A model generated the notes under the pieces. The model was not told where the DNA came from, did not search any database, and saw only the letters and a list, made by a program, of their open reading frames with translations. Shown piece by piece: positions 52,803 to 62,105 of a stretch of 64,000 bases of DNA. The stretch comes from Nonomuraea angiospora (GTDB lineage: Bacteria; Actinomycetota; Actinomycetes; Streptosporangiales; Streptosporangiaceae). The translations under genes and the position numbers were made by a program. Position 1 is the stretch's first letter. Each line of letters starts with the position of its first letter. The stretch covers positions 9,734,001 through 9,798,000 of the forward strand of contig NZ_JADBEK010000001.1 in NCBI RefSeq assembly GCF_014873145.1, in the 5' to 3' direction.

Positions 52803-53744
52803 TCAGCGCGGGATCCAGTCCTTCCACACGATCTTGTTGTCCCGCACCCACCGCTCCGCGGCCTGCTCGGCGGTCATCTTCTCGTTGATCATGTCGCTGG
52901 CCACGGAGTTCTGGTCGTCGTTGGTCCAGGTGAAGTTGCGGACCAGCTCGTACGCCTTGCCGCCGGTCTGCGCGAACTTCTTGCTGACGATCTTGTCGAG
53001 CAGGTACGGCGGGTAGTCGCACGCGACCCGCTTGGCGTCGTCGTCGCAGCCCAGGGCGTAGGGCGGCAGCGCCACCTTGACCAGTTTGACCTTGGTGAAC
53101 AGCCATTGCGGCTCGTAGAAATACATCAGCAGCGGCGTCCGATTCTTGGTGGCGAACTCGGCCGCTTTGATCAGCGCCGCCTCGCTGCCCGAGTAGACGA
53201 CCCGGTAATTGAGCCCGAGGTTCTTGATGAGGACCTCGTCATTCGTCACGAATGTCGGATCTCCGTCCAGAACCTGTCCGGCATTTCCGGTTTTGTCGGT
53301 CCGGAAAAGGTGCGCGTACTTATTGAGGTTTCGGTAGTCCGTAATGTCGGGATATTTCTTGACCATCCACTCGGGGACGTACCACCCGATGACGCCCTGG
53401 TTCCCCGTGAGCCCGGCCGACAGCGCGACCTTCTTCTGCTCGATGAACTTCTTTTTCAGGTCGTTGTGGCCCCAGTTCTCGACGATCACATCGACCTTGC
53501 CCTCCTCGAAATCCTCCCAGGAGTCGCCCTCCTTCATGGTCCGCTTGTGCACCGAGTAGCCCAGCTCGTGCTCGAGCAGGTACGCCAGCACGGCGGCCTG
53601 GGCCTCGTACCCGACCCAGCCGTGGATGTCGATGTTGACGACGCCCTTCGGCCCCGTGGCGGAGCCGGGCTCCTCGCCGGAGCAGGCGGTCGTCAGCAGC
53701 AGGGCCGCGACCAGCGGCCCGACGAGCTTGTTCGTTCGCAGCAT
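52803..53744 (-). CDS. Glycine betaine ABC transporter substrate-binding lipoprotein (copy 1)
   Basis: A 313-residue OpuAC-type lipoprotein with lipobox LLTTAC. The binding-protein fold includes IDIHGWVGYEAQAAVLAYLLEHEL, VIVENWGH and VIGWYVPEW. Tryptophans in these motifs would form the aromatic cage for betaine. Its closest relative is the neighbouring copy 2 gene, and it is the last gene of the operon. Local base composition is lower in GC than copy 2. Confidence 0.92.
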   Translation of the reverse strand: MLRTNKLVGPLVAALLLTTACSGEEPGSATGPKGVVNIDIHGWVGYEAQAAVLAYLLEHELGYSVHKRTMKEGDSWEDFEEGKVDVIVENWGHNDLKKKFIEQKKVALSAGLTGNQGVIGWYVPEWMVKKYPDITDYRNLNKYAHLFRTDKTGNAGQVLDGDPTFVTNDEVLIKNLGLNYRVVYSGSEAALIKAAEFATKNRTPLLMYFYEPQWLFTKVKLVKVALPPYALGCDDDAKRVACDYPPYLLDKIVSKKFAQTGGKAYELVRNFTWTNDDQNSVASDMINEKMTAEQAAERWVRDNKIVWKDWIPR

Positions 53745-53794
53745 GAGGTCTCCCGGTGACCGCGGCCCCGCCCGGGGCCGCGGTCAAGAGGGCG

Positions 53795-54766
53795 TCACTT
53801 GGGGATCCAGGCCTGCCACTTGGCGGTGTTGGCCTCGATCCACTTCTTGGCGGCCTGCTCGCCGGTCAGGCCGTTGTTGGTCATGTCGTTGGCGACCGCG
53901 TTCTGGTCCTCGTTGGTCCAGCTGAAGTTCTTGACCAGCTCGTACGCCTTGCCGCCGGTGTCCGCGAACTTCTTGCTGACGATCTTGTCGAGGTCCATCT
54001 CCGGGTAGTCGCAGGCGACCTTCTTGGGGTCGGCGTCGCAGCCTTCGGTCCAGGCCGGCAGGTTGACGCGGACCAGGTCCACCTTGTCGAAGATCCAGTG
54101 CGGCGTCCAGAAGTAGAACAGCAGCGCCTTCTGCTGCTCCTGCGCCTGCGTGGCGGACTTGAGCAGGGCCGCCTCGCTGCCGCCGGTGACGACCTTGTAG
54201 TTCAGCTTCAGGTTCTTGACCAGGGCCTCGTCGTTGGTGACGTAGCTGGGATCACCGTCGAGGAGCTGGCCCTTGCCGCTGGACTCCGAGGTCTTGAACA
54301 GGGAGGCGTACTTGTTGAGGTTCTTGTAGTCGGTGATGTCCGGGTACTTGTCGGCCATCCACTTCGGGACGTACCAGCCGATGATGCCCTTGTTGCCGGT
54401 GGAGCCGGCCTCGACCGCGACCTTCTTCTCCTCGATGAACTTCTTCTTCAGGTCCGGGTGGCCCCAGTTCTCGATGATGACGTCGACGTCGCCGGTCTCG
54501 AAGCCCTCCCACGCGAGCTGCTCCTTGATCTCGGGCAGCTCGACGTTGTAGTGGAGCTCGTTCTTCAGCAGGTACGCGACGACGTTCGCGCTGGCCTCGT
54601 AGCCCACCCACGGGTTGATCGCGATCTTCACGGTCCCGGTGGCGGCGCTCGATCCGGAGGCCGCCGGAGCGGCGGAGGAGCTGGGAGAGGTCTCGACCGT
54701 GGCCCCGCCGCAACCGACAGCGGTGAGCCCGAGGGCGAGGAGGCCTGCGAGCAGGCGAATCTTCAT
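53795..54766 (-). CDS. Glycine betaine ABC transporter substrate-binding lipoprotein (copy 2)
   Basis: A 323-residue OpuAC-type lipoprotein with lipobox LTAVGC and a Ser/Ala-rich linker (ETSPSSSAAPAASGSSAATG). The core matches copy 1 closely: INPWVGYEASANVVAYLLKNEL, VIIENWGHPDLKKKFIEEKKVAV, IIGWYVPKW. The ATG overlaps the permease stop (ATGA). Two tandem copies suggest subtly different ligands or affinities. Confidence 0.93.
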   Translation of the reverse strand: MKIRLLAGLLALGLTAVGCGGATVETSPSSSAAPAASGSSAATGTVKIAINPWVGYEASANVVAYLLKNELHYNVELPEIKEQLAWEGFETGDVDVIIENWGHPDLKKKFIEEKKVAVEAGSTGNKGIIGWYVPKWMADKYPDITDYKNLNKYASLFKTSESSGKGQLLDGDPSYVTNDEALVKNLKLNYKVVTGGSEAALLKSATQAQEQQKALLFYFWTPHWIFDKVDLVRVNLPAWTEGCDADPKKVACDYPEMDLDKIVSKKFADTGGKAYELVKNFSWTNEDQNAVANDMTNNGLTGEQAAKKWIEANTAKWQAWIPK

Positions 54767-56676
54767 GTGGATTTCCTTTTTCGGGGGGAGGGGCGCCTGT
54801 CGGCGCCCTGCGTGATGCGGTCGAGCATGACGCCGAGCAGCACGGTCGCGATGCCGGCCACGAAACCCATGCCGAAGTCGGGTCGCTGGGAGAATCCGAC
54901 GACCACGTCGTAGCCGAGGGCCCCCGCCCCGACCAGACCGCCGACGACCACCATGGCCAGCGTCATCACGATGCCCTGGTTGGCCGCGAGCAGGATCGCC
55001 CGCCTGGCCATGGGCAGCTGCACCTTCCACAGGAGCTGGCCCGAGGTCGAGCCCGCCGAGGTGGCCGCCTCGACGACCGTGGCGGGCACGCCCTTGATGC
55101 CGTCCTCGACCAGCCGCACCACCGGCGGCACCGCGTAGATGACGGAGGCGAAGATCGCCGTGAACCGGGTGGTCTCGAACAGCGCCAGCGCCGGCAGCAG
55201 GTAGACGAACGCCGGCATGGTCTGCGCGGCGTCGAGTATGGGCCGCTGCACGGCCGAATATCGCGGCGAGCGGGCCGCGGCCACACCGAGCAGCAGGCCG
55301 GCGACCAGCGTGACGAGCACCGCGACGACGACCGTGGTCAGCGTCTGCATGGTGTGCTCCCAGACGCCGAGCAGCGCGATGGCCAGCAGGCAGCCGAGCG
55401 CCGTCAGCGCCGGGCGTACCCCGCTCACCCGCCAGGCCACGGTCAGCACCGCCAGGGCGACCAGCCACCACGGGGCCGAGGTGAGCAGCGTCTCCAGCGG
55501 GTTGAGCAGGGCGGCGGTCGTGAGGTCCTTGATGGACGTGGTCACCCCGTACCAGCTGGTCTCGGCCCAGCGGACGGCGTCGTTCACCTCGGCCACGAAG
55601 TTGACCGTGAGGCCGTCCGGCCACGTCCTGGGCAGCACGGGGATGAGCGCGACCCCGGCCACCGCCAGCACGCCGGCGGCGGCGAGGTCGAGCTTGCGAA
55701 GCCCCGCGTGGGGCCCGCGGTGGGCGATCGCCATCATGGTCCGGTCGAGCAGCACCGCCATGATGACGATGGCCAGGCCCGCCGGGAGCATGATGCCGAC
55801 CTGCGCCCGCGACAGGCCGCGGATGATGTCGCCGCCCAGGCCGGGGGCGGAGATCAGGTTGGCGATGACGACCATGGACAGGGCCATCATGATCGTCTGG
55901 TTGACCGCCAGCGCCATCGTCGACCTGGCCAGCGGCAGGTGGACCTTGAACAGCGTCTGCCGGCCCGTCGCGCCCAGCGAGGCGGACGCCTCGACGGCCG
56001 TGGGCGAGACCTCGGAGATGGCCAGCGCGGTGATGCGGATGGCCGGCGGGATCGAGTAGATCATCGTCGCGATGGCCCCGGCCGGGGCGCCGATGTGGAA
56101 GAACAGCGCGAGCGGCGCCAGGTACGCGAACGTCGGCATGATCTGCATGACGTCCAGCACCGGCGTGATCACCCGCCGGACGCGCGCGGAGAGCCCGGCC
56201 CAGACGCCCAGCGGGATCCCGATCGCCAGCGACAGCAGCACCGAGACCGCGACCAGGGCCAGCGTGTCCACGCTCGACTGCCACAGCCCCAGGAACCCGA
56301 ACGCGCTCACCCCCGCCACCGCGGCCAGCCCGATCCGCCAGCCGCCCGCCAGCCAGGCCAGCGCGCCCAGGACGCCGGTGATGCCGGGCCAGCCGAGCGC
56401 GTACAGGGTGGACTGGAACAGGCCGTACAACCAGCCCACGAAGAGCCGGATGTAGTTGAGGAAGTACAGGAAGAGCGGGTTGTCGTTGCGGTGGTCGTCG
56501 ATCCACTCGCGCAGGTCGGTGACGGCCAGGAACTGCGGCGCCTCCTTGTCGTGCGGCAGCGTCGCCGTGCCGCGGAAGACCAGGTACGCCACCACGAACA
56601 GGACCGCCACCCCGGCGGGGGCCGCCCACTTCGGCAACCTCAGCCGGGAAGGCGTGCTGACGGCGGTACTGCTCAT
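54763..56676 (-). CDS. Glycine betaine ABC transporter permease, two permease domains fused
   Basis: A 637-residue protein made of two BPD-type permease domains in one chain. The EAA loops are EASASLGATGRQTLFKVHLPLARS in the first half and EAATSAGSTSGQLLWKVQLPMARR in the second. Most OpuAB/ProW proteins have one domain and dimerise, so this is a tandem fusion. The ATG at 56676 follows AAGGAGGG and overlaps the stop of a 24-codon ORF. Confidence 0.93.
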   Translation of the reverse strand: MSSTAVSTPSRLRLPKWAAPAGVAVLFVVAYLVFRGTATLPHDKEAPQFLAVTDLREWIDDHRNDNPLFLYFLNYIRLFVGWLYGLFQSTLYALGWPGITGVLGALAWLAGGWRIGLAAVAGVSAFGFLGLWQSSVDTLALVAVSVLLSLAIGIPLGVWAGLSARVRRVITPVLDVMQIMPTFAYLAPLALFFHIGAPAGAIATMIYSIPPAIRITALAISEVSPTAVEASASLGATGRQTLFKVHLPLARSTMALAVNQTIMMALSMVVIANLISAPGLGGDIIRGLSRAQVGIMLPAGLAIVIMAVLLDRTMMAIAHRGPHAGLRKLDLAAAGVLAVAGVALIPVLPRTWPDGLTVNFVAEVNDAVRWAETSWYGVTTSIKDLTTAALLNPLETLLTSAPWWLVALAVLTVAWRVSGVRPALTALGCLLAIALLGVWEHTMQTLTTVVVAVLVTLVAGLLLGVAAARSPRYSAVQRPILDAAQTMPAFVYLLPALALFETTRFTAIFASVIYAVPPVVRLVEDGIKGVPATVVEAATSAGSTSGQLLWKVQLPMARRAILLAANQGIVMTLAMVVVGGLVGAGALGYDVVVGFSQRPDFGMGFVAGIATVLLGVMLDRITQGADRRPSPRKRKST

Positions 56677-56747
56677 GCGCCCTCCTTCGTCGGTCGCATG
56701 AGCAGTGCCTGACTGTGTCCGATTGTTCGCTCGCTGCGCTCGCTCAT
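56673..56747 (-). CDS. 24-codon ORF bridging ATPase and permease genes
   Basis: A 24-residue ORF beginning MSERSERT. Its ATG overlaps the ATPase stop (GCATGA) and its own stop overlaps the permease ATG (GCATGA), so the three frames are chained. The start of the ORF holds GCGAGCGCAGCGAGCG, a near-palindromic sequence that recurs in many actinobacterial genomes. It contains the permease ribosome site (AAGGAGG). It may serve only to couple translation. Confidence 0.5.
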   Translation of the reverse strand: MSERSERTIGHSQALLMRPTKEGA

Positions 56748-57793
56748 GCCTTCACCGTGACGTCCGCGCCGGACAGGAAGGTCAGCAGGTCCACGCGGTC
56801 CACGACGCCCACGAGGTCGTCGCCGTCCACGACCCTGATGGGGCGGGAGGAGGCGGACGAGGCGCCGATGGCGTCCATGATGAGCGTGGTGGCCGGCAGG
56901 ACGGGCCCGTCCAGCGGCTCGCCGGGCTCGGGCTCTCGGCAGATCCAGCGCAGCGTCAGCACGTGGCTCCTGGGCACGTCGCGGACGAAGTCGGCCACGT
57001 AGTCGTCGGCGGGCGCGCCCACCAGCTCCTCCGCGGTGCCGAGCTGCACGATCGAGCCCGCCCGCATGATCGCGATCCGCTCGCCCAGCTTCAGCGCCTC
57101 GGACAGGTCGTGCGTGATGAAGACCATCGTCTTGCCGACCTCCCGGTGCAGGCGGATCACCTCGGCCTGCATGTCGCGCCTGATCAGCGGGTCGAGCGCG
57201 CTGAACGGCTCGTCGAACAGCATCACCTGCGGGTCCACGGCCAGCGCGCGGGCCAGGCCGACGCGCTGCTGCATGCCGCCGGAGAGCTGGTCGGGGTAGG
57301 CGTCGGCGTACCCGTCGAGGCCGACGAGGGAGAGGATCTCCGCGGCCCGCGCGTGCCTGGCCGCCTTGGCGGTGCCCTGGATCTCCAGCCCGTACGCCAC
57401 GTTGTCGATCACCTTGCGGTGCGGCAGCAGGCCGAAATGCTGGAAGACCATGCTGACCCGGTGGCGGCGGATCTCGCGGAGCCGGGCGGGGGAGGCGCGG
57501 CCGATGTCCTCGCCGCCGATCCTGATCTCGCCCGCGCTGGGCTCGATCAGCCGGGTGAGGCAGCGTACGAGGGTGGACTTGCCGCTGCCGGACAGGCCCA
57601 TGACCACGAAGACCTCGCCCGGTCGCACCTCGAAGCTCACGTCTCTGACGGCGGCGGTGCAGCCGGTCTTCTCTCTCAGTGCGGCCTGGTCGAGATGCCT
57701 GTCCTCGCTGTCCAGGACTTTCTGCGCCCTGGATCCGAAGATCTTCCAAAGGCCCTCAACAGTGATGGCCGCGCTGTCGGGAGAATCCCCCAC
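56744..57793 (-). CDS. Glycine betaine ABC transporter ATP-binding protein
   Basis: A 349-residue OpuAA/ProV-type ATPase. Walker A is [10 protein letters not shown] (66-74), signature [15 protein letters not shown] and Walker [16 protein letters not shown]. The C-terminal part ([35 protein letters not shown]) is CBS-like, a region that senses ionic strength in OpuA. The start is GTG at 57793 because GGAGG is 5 bp ahead. First gene of the operon ATPase, small ORF, permease, two binding proteins. Confidence 0.94.
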   Translation of the reverse strand: MGDSPDSAAITVEGLWKIFGSRAQKVLDSEDRHLDQAALREKTGCTAAVRDVSFEVRPGEVFVVMGLSGSGKSTLVRCLTRLIEPSAGEIRIGGEDIGRASPARLREIRRHRVSMVFQHFGLLPHRKVIDNVAYGLEIQGTAKAARHARAAEILSLVGLDGYADAYPDQLSGGMQQRVGLARALAVDPQVMLFDEPFSALDPLIRRDMQAEVIRLHREVGKTMVFITHDLSEALKLGERIAIMRAGSIVQLGTAEELVGAPADDYVADFVRDVPRSHVLTLRWICREPEPGEPLDGPVLPATTLIMDAIGASSASSRPIRVVDGDDLVGVVDRVDLLTFLSGADVTVKA

Positions 57794-58134
57794 CCTCGCC
57801 TCCTTCTTTGACCGCCACAACATATGGGGCGATTAACGGAAATCTCAACGCCGTGACACTCCAGAGACCTCCATGCTTCTGGCGTGTTATGAGTTTGGAA
57901 CGCGCCAAACCCCCACATTGGGACATTCAATGCCTTAAAGGCTTATTTCCCGCTTTACGATCACGAATCATGGAGCTCCAGGTTTTGGCACTTGAGTCAC
58001 ACGAGTCGCTTTTTGTAGCGTTATGTTCGGGTGGGCCACACTGCTGTGGGATGTGTTCTAATTGGCCGGCACTTAGCTGATTTCCCACGGGACACAGCCC
58101 CCTCAAATACGCCGATTCGGGCGAGGTGCGTTCG
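57794..58134. other. Divergent regulatory region, betaine importer / conservon 2
   Basis: This 341-bp intergenic stretch is clearly lower in GC than its flanks and has no credible gene. It contains the inverted repeats GTTTGG-n6-CCAAAC (57893-57910) and GCCTT-a-AAGGC (57932-57942), and a possible promoter TTGAGT-n18-TAGCGT near 57990-58020. Both operons probably start here. Confidence 0.5.
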
Positions 58135-60726
58135 GTGACTACAGCGTTGGGTGAGAGGCAGGCCAGTAACGGCAACTGGCGGCTGAGCAATTGGCGTGTC
58201 CGCGCGCGCCTTGTTGCCCTCATCCTGATCCCGACGGCCGCCGCCGTCCTGCTCGGCGGCATCCAGGTGCTCGCCAGGACGTCCGCCGCCGGTGACTACG
58301 CGCGTACCAACCAGTTCGCCCGGCTCTCCGCCGAGCTGGGCGCGCTCACCCACCAGGTCGCGGCCGAGCGCGCCACGACCGCCTGGTACATCGCGCGCAA
58401 CCGGCCGGCGGGCATGCTCTCCACGGTGCAGGCCCAGATGGACCAGGCCGACCTGGCCGTCAGGCAGGTACGCGGCACCGCCGGGCAACTGCTGACCGAG
58501 GTCAGCGGCCGCAGCGCCGACCAGCTCGAGAACCTGCTCAGCCGCCTGGACGACCTGACCGGCCTGCGCAAGCAGGCGCTGGAGGCCAACCTGCTGCCGG
58601 GGCCCGCCGTCGAGCTCTACACGACCGTGATCGGTGACCTGCTCTCCGTCCACAACGAGCTGATCAAGGACAGCGTGGACGACGAGCTGTTCCGCCAGAC
58701 CCGCATGCTGAACGCCCTGGCCAGGGCCAAGGAGAGCGTCTCCTACCAGCAGGCGCTGGTCACCGCCGTGCTCGTCGAGGGCGCGTTCGACCAGGAGCAG
58801 CTCAAGCGCTTCCTCGGCGAGCAGTCCAAGGAGCTGAACGAGCGCAAGGCGTACTCGACCGAGGCCACCGCCGACGAGCGCCGCTTCTTCGACGAGACCG
58901 TCAACGGCAGGTCCGCCGACCGCATGCTGTTCCTGCGCGAGCTGGTGCTGATCAGGAGCACGAAGGGGCTGCCGCTGCGCGGCCTCGACCTGAGCAGGCG
59001 CGACGACGCCAAGGAGTGGTTCGACGCGGCCAACGTGGTCGTCGACTCCATGCGCGAGGTGGAGGAGCGCCAGGCCCAGGGCATCGTGGCACGCAGCGAG
59101 GCGCTCAGCGCGGACGAGCGGCAGCAGGCGTTCGTGACCGCGGGCGCCGTGCTCGCCCTGCTCGTGGCGGTCCTGCTGATCACCACCGGGGTGGCCAGGT
59201 CGCTGGTGCGCCCGCTGCGCCGCCTGCGGGGCGAGGCGCTGGAGATCGCGGGCAGGCGGCTGCCGGACTTCGTCCAGCACCTGCGCGAGTCCCGCGACGG
59301 CGCCGTCCAGGCCGAGGTCCCGCCCATCGGGATCTTCTCCAGGGACGAGGTCGGCGAGGTCGCCCGCGCGTTCGACGAGGTGCACCGCGAGGCCGTACGG
59401 CTGGCGGGCGACGAGGCCAAGCTGCGGGCGAACGTCAACGCCATGTTCGTCAACCTGTCCAGGCGCAGCCAGACGCTGGTCGAGCGGCAGCTCACGCTGA
59501 TCGAGCGGCTGGAGCGCGGTGAGCGCGACGACACCCGGCTCGGCGACCTGTTCAAGCTCGACCACCTGGCCACCCGCATGCGCCGCAACAGCGAGAACCT
59601 GCTGGTCCTGGCCGGCCAGGAGGCGGCGCGCAAGTGGAGCGAGCCGGTCGAGCTGATGGACATCGTGCGGGCCGCGCTCGGCGAGGTCGAGAGCTACGAC
59701 CGGGTCAGCACCCAGGTCCAGTCGGACGTCGCCATCGCCGGCCAGGCCGTCACCGACGTGGTGCACCTGCTGGCCGAGCTGGTCGAGAACGCGGTCTCGT
59801 TCTCCTCGCGGGACACCAAGGTCATCATCTCCAGCAGCCGCATCGACACCGGCTCGCTGATGTTGTCGGTCACCGACCACGGGATCGGCATGAGCGCCGA
59901 GGAGCTGGCCGAGGCCAACTGGCGGCTGGCGAACCCGCCCGTCGTGGACGTGTCGGTGTCGCGGCGCATGGGCCTGTTCGTGGTCGGCCGGCTGGCGCTG
60001 CGGCACAGCATCCGCGTCCAGCTGCGCATGCAGGACATCGGCGGGCTGACCGCCATGGTGCTGATCCCGCCCGCGCTGCTCACGGCGGTGTCGGGCGCGG
60101 TGCCGGGCGCGGTGCCCGTGCCGGCGCGCATCCCGGTGCCCAGGCAGGCTCACCCGCCGACGCCGGCCGCGCCCTTCCCGGGGCATCCGTCCTTCGGGAC
60201 CCTGCCGCCCGCCGACCCTTTCCCCGGCCCCCTGCCTGGGCATCCGTCGCTGGACGTCGTGCCCGCGGCGCCCGGGCCGTCGTCCTGGTTCAGCTCGTCG
60301 CAGACGCACTCGGTCGAGCAGTTGCCGCCGGACCTGGGCGGTCCCGCGGACGCCTACCCGTCGTTCGCCACCCCGCCGGCGTCCTCCAAGGACGAGGAGT
60401 TCCTGCCCATCTACTCCGCCGTCGAGGGGAGCGGCTGGTTCACCAAGACCACGCCGACGGCCGACCACCGCGACCCGGGCTGGTCCTCACCCGCCGATCA
60501 GGGCTGGCAGGCGGCCGGCGCCGCCGCCGAACCCGCGCAGAACGGCATGACCACCTCCGGCCTGCCGAAGCGGACACCGAAGGCGAATCTGGTGCCGGGC
60601 ACCGCGAGTCCGAAACCCCCGCCCACCCCGGCTCCTCCGGTGTCGCCCGATCGGCTGCGCAACAGGCTGGCCAGCTACCAGCAGGGCGTGCGCAAGGGCC
60701 GCGCCGAGCTCGAGGAGGACTCATGA
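58135..60726 (+). CDS. Conservon sensor kinase-like ATPase CvnA (copy 2)
   Basis: A 863-residue relative of copy 1. A first helix (RLVALILIPTAAAVLLGGIQVL) and a second near residue 334 (VLALLVAVLLITTGVARSLV) flank a NIT-like extracytoplasmic domain. HAMP, LDHLATRMRRNSENLLVLAG and the ATPase (NAVSFSSRD; DHGIGMSAEEL) follow, then a Pro-rich tail ending GLPKRTPKANLVPG and RLASYQQGVRKGRAELE. The GTG at 58135 is preferred since GAGG is 8 bp upstream (GTG at 58126 is the alternative). Its stop overlaps cvnB. Confidence 0.9.
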   Translation: MTTALGERQASNGNWRLSNWRVRARLVALILIPTAAAVLLGGIQVLARTSAAGDYARTNQFARLSAELGALTHQVAAERATTAWYIARNRPAGMLSTVQAQMDQADLAVRQVRGTAGQLLTEVSGRSADQLENLLSRLDDLTGLRKQALEANLLPGPAVELYTTVIGDLLSVHNELIKDSVDDELFRQTRMLNALARAKESVSYQQALVTAVLVEGAFDQEQLKRFLGEQSKELNERKAYSTEATADERRFFDETVNGRSADRMLFLRELVLIRSTKGLPLRGLDLSRRDDAKEWFDAANVVVDSMREVEERQAQGIVARSEALSADERQQAFVTAGAVLALLVAVLLITTGVARSLVRPLRRLRGEALEIAGRRLPDFVQHLRESRDGAVQAEVPPIGIFSRDEVGEVARAFDEVHREAVRLAGDEAKLRANVNAMFVNLSRRSQTLVERQLTLIERLERGERDDTRLGDLFKLDHLATRMRRNSENLLVLAGQEAARKWSEPVELMDIVRAALGEVESYDRVSTQVQSDVAIAGQAVTDVVHLLAELVENAVSFSSRDTKVIISSSRIDTGSLMLSVTDHGIGMSAEELAEANWRLANPPVVDVSVSRRMGLFVVGRLALRHSIRVQLRMQDIGGLTAMVLIPPALLTAVSGAVPGAVPVPARIPVPRQAHPPTPAAPFPGHPSFGTLPPADPFPGPLPGHPSLDVVPAAPGPSSWFSSSQTHSVEQLPPDLGGPADAYPSFATPPASSKDEEFLPIYSAVEGSGWFTKTTPTADHRDPGWSSPADQGWQAAGAAAEPAQNGMTTSGLPKRTPKANLVPGTASPKPPPTPAPPVSPDRLRNRLASYQQGVRKGRAELEEDS

Positions 60727-61142
60727 AGGAGCTCAGCCAGGCGGCCAGGGACATGAACTGGCTGGTCAGCAGCTTCGTCGACGAGGTCCCCGGCGTGGCG
60801 CACGCGGTGGTCGTGTCCGCCGACGGGCTGCCGATGGCCTACTCCAGGGGCTTCCCCAAAGACCGCGCCGACCAGCTGGCCGCGATCGCGGCCGGGCTCG
60901 TCAGCCTCACGCAGGGATCGGCGCGCGTGTTCGAGGGCGGAGGGGTCACCCAGACGCTCGTCGAGATGGACCGCGGCCTGCTGCTGGTCATGTCGATCAG
61001 CGACGGATCCTGCCTGGCGGTGCTGGCCGCGCCCGACTGCGACATGGGCCTGGTGGCCTATCAGATGACGATCCTGGTCGAGCGCGCCGGGCAGGTGCTC
61101 ACACCTGCCGTGCGGGCGGAACTGTCGGCGGCGCGTCCGTGA
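60723..61142 (+). CDS. Roadblock/LC7-domain protein CvnB (copy 2)
   Basis: A 139-residue Roadblock/LC7 protein (MNWLVSSFVDEVPGVAHAVVVSADGLPMAYSRGFPKDRADQLAAIAAGLVSLTQGSARVFEGG). ATG at 60723 overlaps the cvnA stop (ATGA). In copy 1 the corresponding genes are 21 bp apart, so coupling is tighter here. Confidence 0.94.
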   Translation: MKELSQAARDMNWLVSSFVDEVPGVAHAVVVSADGLPMAYSRGFPKDRADQLAAIAAGLVSLTQGSARVFEGGGVTQTLVEMDRGLLLVMSISDGSCLAVLAAPDCDMGLVAYQMTILVERAGQVLTPAVRAELSAARP

Positions 61143-61186
61143 TGGATACCGCTGGGGCCGGACAGACAGGGTGATGGGAGCAGACG

Positions 61187-61555
61187 TTGGCATCGTGGCA
61201 CAACGATGAGCCGGAGCAGGAGCGCAGTTCGCTCGTCCGGATGTACGCCGTCACCGGTGGCAGGACGACTCCTCGTACGGAGCTCGCCATGGAGGCCCTG
61301 GTATCGTCGGCCACCTCGGCACGCCTCGGCATGACGTACACCCGTGAATACCGCGCGATCAGCGAGCTGTGCCGGCAGGTGCGCTCCGTGGCGGAGATCT
61401 CCGCGCTGCTGAGCGTTCCTCTCGGGGTGGCGAGGGTGCTGGTGGCCGACATGGAGGCGGACGGGCTGGTCAGGGTGTACCAGCCCCAGCTGGACGCGGG
61501 GCTCCCCGACAGGAGCCTGCTCGAAAGGGTGTTGAGTGGACTTCGCAGGCTCTAG
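61187..61555 (+). CDS. DUF742-domain protein CvnC (copy 2)
   Basis: A 122-residue DUF742 protein (YRAISELCRQVRSVAEISALLSVPLGVARVLVADMEADGLVRVYQPQ). The start is TTG at 61187 with GGGAG 6 bp upstream, a rare start in this family member. It overlaps cvnD by 20 bp. Confidence 0.92.
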   Translation: MASWHNDEPEQERSSLVRMYAVTGGRTTPRTELAMEALVSSATSARLGMTYTREYRAISELCRQVRSVAEISALLSVPLGVARVLVADMEADGLVRVYQPQLDAGLPDRSLLERVLSGLRRL

Positions 61556-62102
61556 CCGGCTCACCTCCACGAAGATCGTCGTGGCGGGCGGGTTCGGTGT
61601 GGGGAAGACCACGTTCGTGGGCTCCGTGTCCGAGATCATGCCGCTGACCACGGAGGCGGTGATGACGGACGCGTCCGAGGGCATCGACGACCTCGGGCTC
61701 ACGCCGGGCAAGACCACCACCACCGTGGCCATGGACTTCGGGCGGCTCTCGCTGGACCAGGACCTGATCCTCTACCTGTTCGGCACGCCGGGGCAGCACC
61801 GGTTCTGGTTCATGTGGGACGACCTCGTACGCGGCGCCATCGGGGCCGTGGTGCTGGTGGACTCGCGGCGGCTGGCCGACAGCTTCCCGGCCATCGACTA
61901 CTTCGAGGAGTCCGGCATCCCGTTCGTCATCGGGCTGAACGGCTGGGACGGGGTGTTCCCGCACAGCGAGAGCGAGGTGCGGGAGGCGCTCACCCTCTCC
62001 CCGCACATACCGGTCATCCGCACCGACGCGCGGGCGCGGCCGGCGGTCAAGAACACCCTCATCTCGCTCGTCGAGCACGCGCTCGCCGCGCGGGTCCACT
62101 GA
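61536..62102 (+). CDS. Ras-like GTP-binding protein CvnD (copy 2)
   Basis: A 188-residue GTPase very similar to copy 1: GGFGVGKTTFVGSVSEIMPLTTEAVMTDASEGIDDLGLTPGK, DLILYLFGTPGQHRFWFMWDDLVRGAIGAVVL and the atypical G4 motif NGWDG. GTG start at 61536 inside cvnC. The near-identity with copy 1 in the core suggests gene duplication. Confidence 0.94.
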   Translation: MDFAGSSRLTSTKIVVAGGFGVGKTTFVGSVSEIMPLTTEAVMTDASEGIDDLGLTPGKTTTTVAMDFGRLSLDQDLILYLFGTPGQHRFWFMWDDLVRGAIGAVVLVDSRRLADSFPAIDYFEESGIPFVIGLNGWDGVFPHSESEVREALTLSPHIPVIRTDARARPAVKNTLISLVEHALAARVH

Positions 62103-62105
62103 CCC

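Noticed and set aside
57808..58080. 90-codon ORF between the betaine ATPase and conservon 2
   Set aside because: No ribosome site and a composition unlike coding DNA in this genome; the region is better read as divergent promoters.
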